Numbered from the stretch's first letter, positions 22,238 through 33,673 are shown. The stretch: DNA of 64,000 nt from Galeopsis tetrahit (GCA_963675135.1 OY776126.1:17735195-17799194); one strand, 5' to 3'. Notes: generated from the sequence alone by a model not told the origin. Translations and numbers: made by a program.

Positions 22238-24232
22238 ATGCTTTGCGGTTGTCTGCCTCAATTGCGACGTTCGCTTACTTATTGCCAAGGCAAGAATTCT
22301 GGAAAAAGAGTCTTTTTATTGTTTCAATTTCGTGAATTATCTAAACCTCTACCTTTTTCTACTTATTCTCATCCAAATTCATTGAAAAATCCATCAAAAC
22401 CTAGCATTGAATATGGAATCTTTGACACATTGAACGAATCAAGGAAAGGGCTCGACCTTATCTACCTTAAGAAAGAACCTGAGTTGTCTGTGGATAGCCA
22501 AACACAAGATTGTGATCATTTTTCTTCTGATGTTGAGAAGGTATATAGAATACTGAGAAAATTCCATTCTAGAGTACCGAAGCTGGAACTTGCTTTGCAG
22601 GAATCTGGTGTTTCGGCTAGGCCTGGATTGACAGAAAGAGTGCTTAACCGCTGTGGTGATGCTGGGAATTTAGGATACAAATTCTTCGTATGGGCATCAA
22701 AACAGCCTGGTTATAGGCATAGTTATGATGCTTATAAATCAATGATAAGGATTTTAGGGAAGATGAGGCAATTTGGTGTGGTTTGGGCTCTTATCGAGGA
22801 AATGAGGAAGGAAAATCCTCATATTCTATCACCCGAGGTTTTCGTTGTTCTGATGAGGAGATTTGCATCTGCAAGAATGGTGAAAAAGGCAATTGAAGTA
22901 TTGGATGAGATGCCAAAGTATGGGTGCGAGCCTGATGAATATGTATTTGGGTGTCTGTTGGATGCTTTGTGTAAAAACGGCAGTGTAAAGGAAGCTTCTT
23001 CACTGTTTGAAGAGATGAGGTTTCGATTTCCACCTACAATAAAACATTTCACATCACTATTATACGGTTGGTGTAAAGAAGGAAAGCTGATGGAAGCCAA
23101 AGTGGTATTGATGAAAATGAAGGAAGCTGGTTTTGAGCCTGATATTGTGGTTTACAACAATTTGCTTAACGGATATTCGGTGGCCGGTAAAATGGTAGAT
23201 GCTTATCATCTTCTGCAGGAAATGAGGAAGAACCATTGTGAGCCAAACGCAGCTTCGTATACCACCATGATTCAAGCTCTTTGTGCTCGAGAAAAAATGG
23301 AAGAAGCTATGAGAGTATTTGTGAATATGGAGGCCAATGGGTGTGATGCTGATATTGTTACATATACCACTTTGATAAGTGGATTTTGCAAGTGGGGTAA
23401 GACTGAGAAAGGCCACGAGTTTTTAGATACTATGTTACAGAAAGGGCACACTCCAAACACAATGACTTATTTGTACCTCATGTTAGCACACGAGAAGAAA
23501 GAAGAGCTCGAGGAGTGTTTAGAACTTATGGAGGAGATGAGGAAGATCGGGGTGTTTCCTGACTTAAGCATATACAACACTGTCATTCGTTTGGCGTGCA
23601 AATTAGGGGAGACTAAAGATGGTGTGAGAATGATGAACGAGTTAGAAGTAAATGGTCTCAGTCCAGGAGTTGACACCTTCATTATCATGATTACTGGGCT
23701 TGTTGAGAATGGATGTTTGGTACAAGCTTGTGATTACTTCAATGAAATGGTGGGTAGAGGTCTTCTAGCTGCTCCCCAGTATGGTGTTATGAAGGACTTG
23801 TTGAATTCTCTATTGAGAGGTGATAAGCTGGAATTGGCTAAAGATGTTTGGAGTTGTATAGTAGCTAAAGGATGTGAACTTAATGTGTGTGCATGGACAA
23901 TTTGGATTCATGCTCTCTTTTCGAATGGGCATGTGAAGGATGCTTGCTCTTACTGTGTTGATATGATGGATGCTGGGTTGATGCCTCAGCCTGATACCTT
24001 TGCTAAGCTTATGCGAGGTCTGAGAAAGCTGTATAATAGAGAAATTGCAGCAGAGATTACAGAGAAATTAAGGAAAATGGCTGAAGAGAGACAAATGACC
24101 TTCAAGATGTACAAAAGGCGCGGTGAAAGGGACTTGAGAGAGAAAGACAAGGTTCAAAAGGAGGGTGGAAGAAAGAGGAGGTCACGCCAGCGTCGTTGGG
24201 GAAGTAGAAATCGGAAGGCTGACGATCTCTGA
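22238..24232 (+). CDS. P-class pentatricopeptide repeat (PPR) protein, intronless
   Basis: A single open frame of 664 residues. PPR proteins bind organellar RNA, one helical repeat per base. The N-terminus (LRRSLTYCQGKNSGKRVFLL) is rich in Arg, Ser and Lys and poor in acids, as for a mitochondrial or plastid targeting peptide. From about residue 160 to 590 there are roughly eleven ~35-residue repeats, e.g. DIVVYNNLLNGYSVAGKMVD, NAASYTTMIQALCAREKMEE and DIVTYTTLISGFCKWGKTEK, which are P-type; no E or DYW editing domain follows. The C-terminal ~45 residues are strongly basic (KRRGERDLREKD, KRRSRQRRW). From memory this tail recalls Arabidopsis At5g65820/At3g49730-type proteins, but this was not checked. 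Lack of introns is usual for the family. Confidence 0.93.
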   Translation: MLCGCLPQLRRSLTYCQGKNSGKRVFLLFQFRELSKPLPFSTYSHPNSLKNPSKPSIEYGIFDTLNESRKGLDLIYLKKEPELSVDSQTQDCDHFSSDVEKVYRILRKFHSRVPKLELALQESGVSARPGLTERVLNRCGDAGNLGYKFFVWASKQPGYRHSYDAYKSMIRILGKMRQFGVVWALIEEMRKENPHILSPEVFVVLMRRFASARMVKKAIEVLDEMPKYGCEPDEYVFGCLLDALCKNGSVKEASSLFEEMRFRFPPTIKHFTSLLYGWCKEGKLMEAKVVLMKMKEAGFEPDIVVYNNLLNGYSVAGKMVDAYHLLQEMRKNHCEPNAASYTTMIQALCAREKMEEAMRVFVNMEANGCDADIVTYTTLISGFCKWGKTEKGHEFLDTMLQKGHTPNTMTYLYLMLAHEKKEELEECLELMEEMRKIGVFPDLSIYNTVIRLACKLGETKDGVRMMNELEVNGLSPGVDTFIIMITGLVENGCLVQACDYFNEMVGRGLLAAPQYGVMKDLLNSLLRGDKLELAKDVWSCIVAKGCELNVCAWTIWIHALFSNGHVKDACSYCVDMMDAGLMPQPDTFAKLMRGLRKLYNREIAAEITEKLRKMAEERQMTFKMYKRRGERDLREKDKVQKEGGRKRRSRQRRWGSRNRKADDL

Positions 24233-24828
24233 GGGTATGAATGTTTCGGGTTGTTGGGGGATTGGGAATCCAGATTAATTGAGAAAAAGATAGTGAGATT
24301 ATTATATTGTCTATCTCACTTATGGTGAACATAATAGATTTTCTTTCAATATTATGCTTCCAGTATTCTGATGATATGGTAGTATTTAGTTCCATATTCT
24401 AATATGGATTATGTTCAACATGAAGAAGATATTTATATGAAAGATGGATTTACGTTTGCTGTGACTTTATAATATTTCCACTTATGCAACTCTTCTTTTT
24501 CACTTATGTATAAAAAATGTGATTTTGTGACTTTAAACATTCCTGATTTTGCCTTAGGCTTATTTTCTCTCATTTATATTCACATGCTGTGGCCTGCGGG
24601 CATAATCGATCCCAATTTCATTCATGTTTGGTGTAATTGAGAGCTGCTCATGTTTTCCGATGTCAATATATGTAATCAGTTATGATGGTTAATGGTGTAG
24701 AATAGGGTTCTTGAGTATGTTTGTGATTTTAGATTGCAAGATAAAACTCAGTCTCTAATTAGTGTACTAGATTTGGATATTCATTAATTGGTAGGTTCTG
24801 AATCTTCTGATCTGCTTTTCTTGTTATT
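24233..24828. other. PPR gene 3' flank
   Basis: AT-rich flank that should include the PPR 3' UTR. No other feature was recognised. Confidence 0.4.
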
Positions 24829-24864
24829 GCAGAGTTTAATAACAAAGGTTTAGGGGCTAAAATG
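24829..24864 (+). pseudogene. Fragment of a pectin methylesterase exon
   Basis: About 36 bases (gcagagtttaataacaaagg onward) match the PME2 exon 3 segment at 20283-20318 at about 31 of 36 positions, and would encode AEFNNKGLGAK. A splice-acceptor-like run (cttgttattgcag) lies just upstream. It is 16-17 kb from PME1 and under 1 kb before PME3. The simplest reading is the remnant of a lost PME copy. It is short enough that coincidence cannot be fully excluded. Confidence 0.5.
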
Positions 24865-25467
24865 TCAGTGTCATAAGATCCTCTTGCAGGCTGATACATG
24901 ATGTTCCTCTACATTTTTGTAGTATAATTGTGTGTAGTTGCACCATAGTACCATACAATTACGATAAATAACGACTTTTAGCTGGAAATAAACAGTTGTT
25001 TTAACTTTATTCTTGGTGAAGTTATTACTAACTTAATTACACAGTTGGTAAACCAGTTACACTCATTTGTGAATCCGCCAATGTTGCCCATTTTGCTATT
25101 TTATTCAAATAGTAGACATAGAAATTATCACAACAGATAAGGAATCCAGGAATACGAAAAATAAGACAATTATAATGATCATTATAAAAATAAAATAAAA
25201 TAAAGCTGGATCAAGTCGTAAGCCAGCCAGAAGTATAAGGAGCCGGCCACCCTTGACTTTGTACAGATACATATTACTACTACATCATTTTCCAGTTTGT
25301 TTTGCATGTAACAGTGACTTGTTTCTCACTTTATTGGCATTTGTCGAAAAGATAAAAATGTTGTTTTAATAACTCAAATATTGTTTCTTAGAAATAGTCA
25401 CCACAACATATTTGATCACCCCCCTTCTGCATATCACCACCTAAATAAGTTTTTACAAGGAGATGCA
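24865..25467. other. PME3 upstream region
   Basis: AT-rich intergenic DNA leading into PME3. No clear TATA box or transposon end was found. A second ATG at 25463 lies five bases before the PME3 start and out of frame. Confidence 0.35.
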
Positions 25468-27576
25468 ATGGCTGAAAAGCACACACAAGAATTAGGCGCC
25501 ATGGAGACGACGATAGATTCATCAAACGACACGTTTAAGAGCGCAGAGTCTGGTGACACGGAGCATAAAGATGGGAAGAAGTACCAAAGTCCTGGATCAG
25601 TCGACATTTGCGAGAGCATAAAGGACGACGGGTTCGACGATGAAGAGTACCGAAGAAAGACGCGTAAACGTCTCATTATCATCGCTGTTTCCGCTATCGT
25701 CCTAGTGCTTGTCACCGTCAGTATAATTGTGGGAGTTCTCGTCCCGAAGCACTCGAAGAAAAACCCTTCACTCTCCCTCAATGAGATTGAAGCAATCAAA
25801 GCCGTTTGTAACTCAACTCTGTATCCAGATTCTTGCTATTCCAGCATATACTCTCTCAAGATGTCCTCAACACAAAATCCAGCCTCTGATCCCACAGATT
25901 CTCCAATACAGATTTTCATGCTATCTTTACAGGTTAGGAGAATCTTGCGTGAAACGGTCTTGTACATGAAAAGGAGCTCTACTTTAGTATTTGAGTCATA
26001 TTTACAATTAAATGGAACTTCAATCTCATACAACTTTTTGTCTTACAGGTGACACTGAATGAGCTTGTTACCCTACGAACATTCACCTCAGAAAGGCTCA
26101 TCATTTCCTTCGCAAAAGTTCAAGAAATCGAGACGCAGAATGCGTTGGATGCTTGCGAGTATCTCATCAACGACGCGATTGATCATGTCAACATGTCAAT
26201 GTTTTCAGCGAAGCAGTTCGGAAGTGATCAGGCCGATGATCTTAGGACATGGCTTAGTACTGCTATGACAGATGAAGAAACATGTCTGAATGGGATGACA
26301 GAGTTCAACAACACACTTCCATCAATCCAGAAAGAAATAAAGGCATCAATGCAGAATGCAACCATTTTTACAAGCAACAGCTTAGCAATCATCACTAAGA
26401 TTTCCACAACCGTTCATAGAAAAATGCTCCAAGAACCCGAGAAGAGATGGATGCAGCGGAGGCTTCTAGAGGCAGAGGACGGAAATTTGAGGGCGAATTT
26501 CACCGTAGCAAAAGATGGGAGTGGGGATTACCGGAATATAACTGAGGCTGTGAGTGCTGTTCCTAGACGAAGCAATCGAAGATTTTTTATTTACGTCAAA
26601 GAAGGCGTGTACGAAGAAAACGTGGTGGTTGATTCGGATTCATGGAACCTAATGATCTATGGAGATGGAATGAACAAAAGTATAGTTGTTGCAAGCTTAA
26701 ACTATGCAGATGGAGTTGGGACTTTCGATAGTGGCACATTCAGTAAGTCCATAAAAAATATTGGTTCACAAATGTTTTATGATGAACTTGTTTATAGTAA
26801 ACAGTAATACTGTTTACTATAAAAACAGTATTACTGAACAAAGTTCAGTAAACCTGTTTCACAGGAGACCTATCCTCTTATTTCGTACTATAAACATGTA
26901 GTTGATTGAAAATCATGCAGTAGCAGAAGGGAGAGGCTTCATAGCAAAAGACATGGGATTCAAGAACCGGGCCGGGCCAAAAAAGCTCCAAGCAGTAGCT
27001 GTGAGGGCTTCATCCGACCAATCAATTTTCCATCGATGCAGCTTCGACGCATATCAGGACACTCTGTACACGCACACGAATCGACAGTATTATCAAGAAT
27101 GCTTAATCACAGGGACCATTGATTTCATCTTTGGAAATGCAGCTGCAGTATTTCATAACTGCACAATCCAGCCACGACAACCCGGGCCGGGCCAGTACAA
27201 TGTTGTCACAGCTCAAAGCAAATCGGACCCGAATCAGAACACGGGATACTCAATCCAGAAATGTAGGATAAGGCCGCTTGGCAATTTGACGGCCCGAACA
27301 TTCATGGGCCGGCCCTGGAATATATATTCAACCACTGTGATCATGGAAACAGAGATTCAAGGGATTATTGATCCTGCAGGGTGGACTCCATGGGAGCCTA
27401 ATGTTGCAGTGCCTGATACAATATTCTATGCTGAGCATAAGAATACAGGGCCTGGATCACTTCTTAAAGGGAGAGTAACTTGGCCCGGGTATCGGCCCGA
27501 TATTACGGATGAGGAGGCTGACAACTTTTCTACAGACAAATTTATCCAGGGAAGCAAATGGCTAAAAGGATATTAA
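25468..27576 (+). CDS. PME3: membrane-anchored pectin methylesterase with PMEI-like pro-region, 3 exons
   Basis: Exons are 25468-25932, 26049-26742 and 26921-27576 (introns 116 and 178 bp), giving 604 residues, the longest PME of the cluster. ATG 25468 starts a polar, acidic tail of about 65 residues followed by basic RRKTRKR and a hydrophobic segment (LIIIAVSAIVLVLVTVSIIV), so it is probably a type II membrane precursor. The PMEI-like part includes AVCNSTLYPDSCY and ALDACEYLINDA, and its first intron falls inside it (..MLSLQ / VTLNEL). QRRLLEAE is a likely cut site. The catalytic domain starts FTVAKDGSGDYRNI and has QAVAVRA, YQDTLYT, GTIDFIFGNAAAVFH and FMGRPW, with catalytic Asp and Arg present. 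At the shared intron site it reads GTFIAEGRGF where PME1 and PME2 have Ala for Ile. It appears intact. Confidence 0.92.
26791..26823. repeat. Perfect 16-bp inverted repeat in PME3 intron 2
   Basis: The arms (tttatagtaaacagta and its exact complement) flank a single central base, and cagtattactg follows at once, which can compete to pair with the arm. In a 178-bp intron such a hairpin could affect splicing or be the footprint of a small insertion. Confidence 0.7.
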
Positions 27577-27914
27577 TTTGCATATTTTTTCAATTGTACC
27601 ATAAATATTAGGTGAGAATCTTTTTATACAGTGTTTTCCATTTTTTTGGGAAAAATGTCAATTTGGCTTAAAATCTTATCCAATTAAATAAGCTCCTTAT
27701 ATTTTTTTAACTTAATATTATTTTATTTTCTAGTATCTTTTTTTATTACATTAAAAAAAAAGACAATAATATACCTATTCGGGCAAAAAATATTGACAAT
27801 GATAATTTTCTAAGTATTTAAAAAAGAGACAAGTCAATTGAAATAAAAGAATAGAAGATGGAGAACAATCATAAAGATTTTTATAAAATTAAATCATTCA
27901 ACTATAAATATGTA
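27577..27914. other. PME3 3' flank
   Basis: AT-rich flank with the PME3 3' UTR. No other feature was recognised. Confidence 0.4.
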
Positions 27915-28147
27915 CTCCCTCCGTTCGCCTATAAGCTTCCCATTTTACCATTTTGGTCCGTCCGCCTATAAGCTTCTCATACCTTTTTTGGTAAGTACTT
28001 TTTCTTACACTTCACTTTATATCTTACTTTTTCTCTCTATCTTTCTCCTTTCTCAATCACATCACTTGTACTATATCTATTATTTAATCACTTTTCTTAA
28101 TCTTTGTGCCAAAAAGTAACGTAACACTTATAGGTGGACGGAGGGAG
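27915..28147. mobile_element. Stowaway-type MITE, 233 bp
   Basis: The ends are ctccctccgttcgcctata and ..taggtggacggagggag, with flanking TA. It is a close relative of the copy at 39034-39262: both contain agcttccca, ttttggtccgtccgcc and gtgccaaaaagtaacg. Its right target site abuts the Mutator-like element at 28158. Confidence 0.85.
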
Positions 28148-28157
28148 TATATAATTA

Positions 28158-29159
28158 GGGCGCTGCTAAAGGCACCCAAGGATCCTATAAGGACACCCAC
28201 GTGATGAGAACACCCACAAAACGGATGAGACACCCACATTGAAATCTTAAAAATAACCCTCTCATTTCAAAACCTAATTAAATTCTTTACATTCTTCATT
28301 TCTCACATTTTCACATAAATGGTGCACCCACCTCCCCCTCCCTCCCAATCGCCGCCGTCGCCGCCGCCCTTCTCCCTCCCCACTCACGCCGCGACGCTGC
28401 CTTTCTCCCTCCCCACTCATGCCGCCGCCGCCCACCTTCTCCCTCCCAACTCACGCCGGGAAGCCCGTCTGCCACGCCGTCCGCAGCGACACCGCCCGCC
28501 AAGCCTGTTCGCACCGACGACGACGCCCGTTCGCAGCGACGCCGTCCCCCACGCCGCCCGTTTGCATCGCCTCCTTCCTCGTCCGCCATTTCAGTTTCAG
28601 GTAAGTTAAGGTTTCTGAAAATTGAAAATTAGGAAATTTAGGTTTGAAAAAATTAGGGTTTTTGGATGTTTTGTGATTATTTTCGAACAATCTATGTTTG
28701 TTTTGGAAACAAATTCGAACAATTTGTTTTTGTTTTGGATAAAATTTCGAACATTTTGTTAGATTTTTTTTTTCGAACAAATGTAAGTTGTTTTGAATAT
28801 TTTTTCGAACATAATATAATACGTTTGTTCATTAAAAAAGTTCCACATCTTAATTTTGTACGGTTAATATTTTCGAACATCTTAAGAATTTTTTATTTTT
28901 TTTTGTTGAGTTTTTGTGTTTTTGTTGAAGAATGGTGTTAAGTTTTTGTGTTTTTTTGAAGAATGTATCGATTTTTGTGTTTTGTTGGAGGTGGAGATGT
29001 TTTTTTTTTAAATAGAACGGTGGGTGTACTCATCCGTCCTTTTAAAAAAAAAGACAGGAGGGGTACAAATGTCATTTTGCATATCCCTTGTGTCAAAAAA
29101 AAGTTGCGATGGGTGTACTCATAGATCCTTGGGATCCTTGGGTGCCTTTAGCCGCCCCC
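28158..29159. mobile_element. Mutator-like non-autonomous element A (1002 bp) with 9-bp target duplication
   Basis: The termini read gggcgctgctaaaggcaccc and, inverted, gggggcggctaaaggcaccc. They are flanked by identical 9-bp sites, atataatta (28149-28157 and 29160-29168), as expected for Mutator-like elements. Subterminal motifs gacacccac and aaaacggatga recur. The interior has a GC-rich Pro/Ala/Arg block (28319-28600) ending at a splice-donor-like aggtaagtt, then an AT-rich block in which ttcgaac recurs about every 30-60 bp. No transposase is present. The GC-rich part may be captured gene sequence, as in Pack-MULEs, but no protein family was recognised. Confidence 0.8.
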
Positions 29160-29168
29160 ATATAATTA

Positions 29169-29878
29169 TGTAATATAATAAAAATAAACATATTAGTAAT
29201 AATTAATCGCTGACGCAAGGCATAGGGCAGGATAGACATGTGTAAAATTCGATCTATTGAAATTGCTGATTCGATTTCGGCAAAAGCAAAACCCCGATTT
29301 GGTTGATTTAGGGTGTGTTTGCAAAATATAGTGATTGCTTTAAAGTGATTAAAATTGATTTTTACACTAAAATAGAAAATTGATAGTGTTTTAAAATTAA
29401 GCACTTTAAATCAATTGTGTATATGTTGTGGTGTTTACAAAACAAATCACTTTTTTTTATAAATTTACAAAAAACACCTTTATTACATTTGGATAGATAA
29501 TGTGTAAAGATGAAATATTATTTAAATTGCGAGGACAAAATTGTAAAATTGATTGTTGTAATGATGAGAAGCACATAGAAGCTATTAGAAGTAGGTGGAG
29601 GGGTGCTTCACCAAAATCACTTTTAACAAATTAACTTAATCACTTTGTTGTGTTTCCAAACACTTCAAAAGTGATTCTATTTGAAAAAAAAGTGCTTTTA
29701 AGCAACTTCTAGTGTTTCCAAACACCCACTTAGTTTTGATCATATAACACAATTGGGCCGTCTCTTTCATAATTGTTACTCACAAAGGCCTACACTCGAA
29801 TTGGGCTTCACATTATTGGTCACTGTTGACTGTTGGTATACTCTCTCCTTTCTATTCACTTTGGGACTTTCTAAATTA
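29169..29878. other. Spacer between the two Mutator-like elements, with a hAT-like MITE
   Basis: The segment 29308-29728 starts gggtgtgtttgcaaaa and ends gtgtttccaaacaccc, which are complementary ends. Inside, copies of aagtgatt and aatcacttt face each other, as in foldback hAT-like MITEs. The target duplication was not resolved. The rest is plain spacer. Confidence 0.5.
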
Positions 29879-30995
29879 GAGCGCGGCTAAAGGCACCCAA
29901 GAATCCTATGAGGACACCCACCAAACTTTTTTTTCATCCAAGAGAGCTTGCAAAATGTCTCATATACTCCTCGTGTAAATTAAAAAAAAAAAAAGATGAG
30001 TACACCCACCGATATATTGAACGACAAACTCTTCCCCACCACCACCACTGCCCCAAAAATCTTCCACCGCCCCCAAAACTCTTCCCCCACCACCACCGAA
30101 ACATCCAAATTACAAAAGAAAACAACAGAAACAGAGCATCCAAATTACAAAAGAAAACAACAGAAACAGAGGTAAAATGTTCTGAAAAAAAAAATGAATG
30201 TGTTCGAAAATTTTAAGTGAACAAAGGTAAGATGTTCGAAATTTTTTACAAAACAAACCCAATATGTTCGAAAAAAAATCCTAAACAATTTAAATTTGTT
30301 CGAAAAAAAATATCGAACATCTTGTTCGAAATTTTTTCCAAAACAAACAAAAAATGTTCGAAATTTTTTTCAAAACAAGCCCTAGTTGTTCGAAATTTTT
30401 TTCAAAACAAACATAATATGTTCGAAAATAATTCAAGAACTTCCAAAACAAACCCTAATTTTCTTAATTTTTTCAAAACCCCAAATCTTACCTGAAACGA
30501 GCGGCGGCGACGGGGTTTCTGGGGGAGGAGGGCGACGGCGACCGCGTCTCAGAGGGGAGGTCGACGGAGGCCGCATCTCTGAGAGGAGGCAGACGCGGTT
30601 TGCGAGACGGAGAAGGGATGCGAGGGTGGCGAACGGCGGTGCTGCGGTGAATGGCGAACGGCGGCGCTGAGAGCGACGGCGGCCGCGGCAGACGCGGTTT
30701 GCGAGACGGAGGAGGGATGCGAGGGTGTCGATGGCGGCACTGCGGTGAATGGCGAACGGCGGCGAGGGGTGAATGGCGAACGGCGGCGAGGGGTTGCCGA
30801 TGTGGTGGATGGGGAAGAAGGAGAGGGAGAGAGGCGGAGGAAAAAGGGAGGAAGTGGGTGTACTGATTTTTTTGGAATGAAGATAAGAATTAGAGTTTTA
30901 TGTAGATTAAGGGTATAATGGGAATTTTCACGTGGGTGTCCTCATCCGTTTTATGGGTGTACTCATAGGATCCTCGGGTGCCTTTAGCCGCGCCC
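29879..30995. mobile_element. Mutator-like non-autonomous element B (1117 bp), opposite orientation to A
   Basis: The ends are gagcgcggctaaaggcaccc and, inverted, gggcgcggctaaaggcaccc. They are flanked by identical 9-bp sites, tctaaatta (29870-29878 and 30996-31004). Its interior mirrors element A: first an AT-rich ttcgaa block (30180-30430), then a GC-rich block (30490-30850) preceded by a reverse-strand donor (cttacctg). The GC-rich part holds direct repeats such as gaatggcgaacggcggcg. Same family as A, inserted the other way round. No transposase. Confidence 0.8.
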
Positions 30996-31004
30996 TCTAA
31001 ATTA

Positions 31005-31767
31005 TTATTTGGGTTATCTGACTATTTACTTTGGCCATCTTTGTTTATCTATCTTGAAAATTCAAATATTTTTTTAATACTTTAAGGAAAAATTTAAAAG
31101 AATGGTAATTAATTTTTTTTTAAATTAATAAAACCCGTTCGCCCCATATTAGACGGTAGTTCGATGGTTCTAAGATGCACCTTTCATCAAATTTATAAAA
31201 AAAAGTGCAAGTTGAAAAGTATAATCATCACTGGTTCACTATGTCAATTTATCATGACGCAAAACATGCTTTTGGGTACCACTTAAAATAAAGTATCCAC
31301 GTATAATGATATTTAAATATGGAGTCAAATTATTTAAATATTTAAATAATTGTCGTTATAATGCATTATCCACAAAAAATAGTAGTAAGATGATAGAGAG
31401 AGCCTAGGACCGTACGAATTAAGCTGACAGATTGCGTAATACTTGTATACCCTCTCGTACAAAGCTCATAGGTTATTATAAACTTGAATTAATTAATAAA
31501 ATCATATATATAATTTTATAATCGTATTTTTTAAATTGTTACTGTAATATATATTCTTTTTCTTTTTAGAAATAATATTATACGAAATTGTAATTTAATT
31601 TGTTTATAAAGTATCTTACAATACTTTGTTATACTCAATTTATTTATTTATACATCATTAATCAATGTGTTCTAAAAAATAAACATAATGACTCTACAAT
31701 GGACCCACTCTCCCGACCCTCCCCCTATTTTTATTGAAAGGTCACTCACCCTACATGTATTGTACTA
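31005..31767. other. Intergenic DNA
   Basis: AT-rich spacer. No gene or repeat end was recognised. Confidence 0.4.
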
Positions 31768-32052
31768 CTCCCTCAGTCCCCGAAAAGTTTGCGGTGAATC
31801 TTGGGCACATGGTTTAAGAAAAAAATGTAATGATGAGAGTGTTGAGGGGTAATTTTGTAAACTTTATATATAAAGTAAATAAAGTAGGTGGATTGAGTGT
31901 ATGGTGGGTCCCAAAAGTAATAGCATAGAGGGTAAATATGTGTATATTGTGAGGGTGAGGATTGTGATGATTATTTCTATTTTGGGGGTATGTAAACTTT
32001 TCAGAGACAAACAAAATAGGAAAGTATGAAAACTTTTCAGGGATAGAGGAAG
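31768..32052. mobile_element. Stowaway-type MITE, 285 bp, intact sibling of the split copy at 48708
   Basis: It starts ctccctcagtccccgaaaag, ends ..ttttcagggatagaggaag, and is flanked by TA. The interior (gtttgcggtgaatcttgggc, ttgaggggtaattttg, gtgagggtgaggattgtgat) is shared with the interrupted copy at 48708-59866. It therefore shows what that locus looked like before the later insertions. Confidence 0.85.
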
Positions 32053-32159
32053 TACATATTAAAATAAATTAATTTCTTAAGTAAAAATAAAATAAAACTA
32101 TTCCACTTCGAGGGTAGTTTTATCTCAAAACTCAAAGTGGGTAAAATAAAATTGTACTA

Positions 32160-32451
32160 CTCCCTCCGTCCAATTTCATTATTCTCATTTTTCTTTTTTG
32201 GTTGTCCAATTTTATTATGCACATACCCTTTTTAGAAACAATATTATTCATACTACTTTATCTCCACCTCCTACCATCACTTATTTACCCACTTTGTCAT
32301 TCACTTTATTCATAAACAATAATTTTATTTATAAATGGACCCCACAATACCCTATCATACCCTCAACTTATCTACTTTATGAATAAACTAATCAATATTC
32401 ATTAAAACTCGTGCCCGGAGAAGTGAGCATAATAAAATTGAACGGAGGGAG
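32160..32451. mobile_element. Stowaway-type MITE, 292 bp
   Basis: The ends are ctccctccgtccaatttcat and ..aaattgaacggagggag, with flanking TA. The subterminal halves (tccaattttatt and aataaaattga) also pair. No coding capacity. Confidence 0.85.
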
Positions 32452-33527
32452 TATTATCTAAAAATTATAAGTTCAAAATGGTTTAATTTATGCATTCTCA
32501 AAATGTACATTCTGACCATGTAATAGTTCACAATTACTCCATATAACACTAGAAATATAGTTAACACATTTATAGTTTATTTTCTTGATCGATGAACAAA
32601 GTTTTAATTGATAAAAGCATAATACAGAGTGATTAGTTTGGGTATAAAGTATACCCAGTCCAAATATTAAAAATGGAAAAGAAAAGGATAAGAAGTACAA
32701 GGTTTATTTAAAAGAGTTTCATCTATAACAACAAAGTTGTTTGCGCCTTTTGCTAGAAAAATCCTCCCATCATCACCCTAGAATTGCAGCTAATGAACTA
32801 ATTTGAGTTACAAAATGTTTATTTCATACTGTTTTGTTATACATGGCATGTGTTATTCTTATCTATATATTTTTGTTATATTCAAACTTAAGAAGCATAA
32901 AAAAAAAAGTTATGTAAAAAAAAAAAATCACGATTTTATCTAGTAATTAATATAATAATTCTTCATGAATTAGTAATAGTTTAGTTTGTTAGAGCATCAT
33001 TTTCGTTTAGACTTAGTTTCATAGGACCTACGACCAGCACTTAACAACCATGTTCCCCAATTGCGTTTGTTTGTAAGCAATGGCCTTCCAATCAATAGTC
33101 CCTAATTAAGATAAGACTAGGCAGCTTGATTTGGACTAATTTTTCTTAGAATTAAAAGGTACCTATTTTCAAATTTTGGATGATTAGATTCATGAGTATA
33201 TCCAAAGAAAGAAGAATATATTTTATTATTTTATAATTAAAATAAAATAAATTATGTTGTTTTTATTCAATATAGAGTTAGAGCTCAATATATATAAACG
33301 GTCACGATATATAATATTTTTAAGAATAAAAATTTCATTGGAAGACTTTCAAAATGAGTCTCACGGGAGAATAAACTATTCACGAAGAATAGTAGTAAAA
33401 GATTAAAGTAATAAACTTCCTGAAAAAAATAAACTGATTATGATCACTTTTATTACTATACGAATCAATATTATTATAACTATATAAAATTCAAATGTTA
33501 TGTGATTGATTTTTAGTTGGTAAAGTC
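32452..33527. other. Intergenic DNA
   Basis: AT-rich spacer with A-runs near 32900 and 32925. No gene was recognised on either strand. Confidence 0.4.
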
Positions 33528-33673
33528 TTGTGCACCCTAGTCCATGTTGCACTTTTTAGTTTACTGACTTACACTTTTTGGTAAATGGTGTTGCACTTTT
33601 CAATTATTACTAATAATAATTGAAAAGTGCAACACCATTTACAAAAAAATGTAACATAGACTAGGGTGCACAA
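33528..33673. repeat. Foldback element with ~28-bp perfect inner hairpin
   Basis: Outer arms ttgtgcaccctagtc (33528) and gactagggtgcacaa (ending 33673) are exact complements. Inner arms, about 33581-33609 and 33614-33642, pair perfectly across gtaaatggtgttgcac, with a loop of a few bases. The left side has an extra partial copy of the gttgcactttt motif. The shape suits a foldback MITE. A transcript would form a long stem of the kind that can be diced into small RNAs. Confidence 0.75.

Noticed and set aside
28319..28609. Pro-rich frame of 96 codons as a real gene
   Set aside because: Low-complexity Pro/Arg/Ala frame within a Mutator-like element, open on both strands because of GC-rich content.
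30386..30866. Gly/Arg-rich frames in the second Mutator-like element
   Set aside because: Built from short GC repeats (cggcggcg); no domain and no start context.
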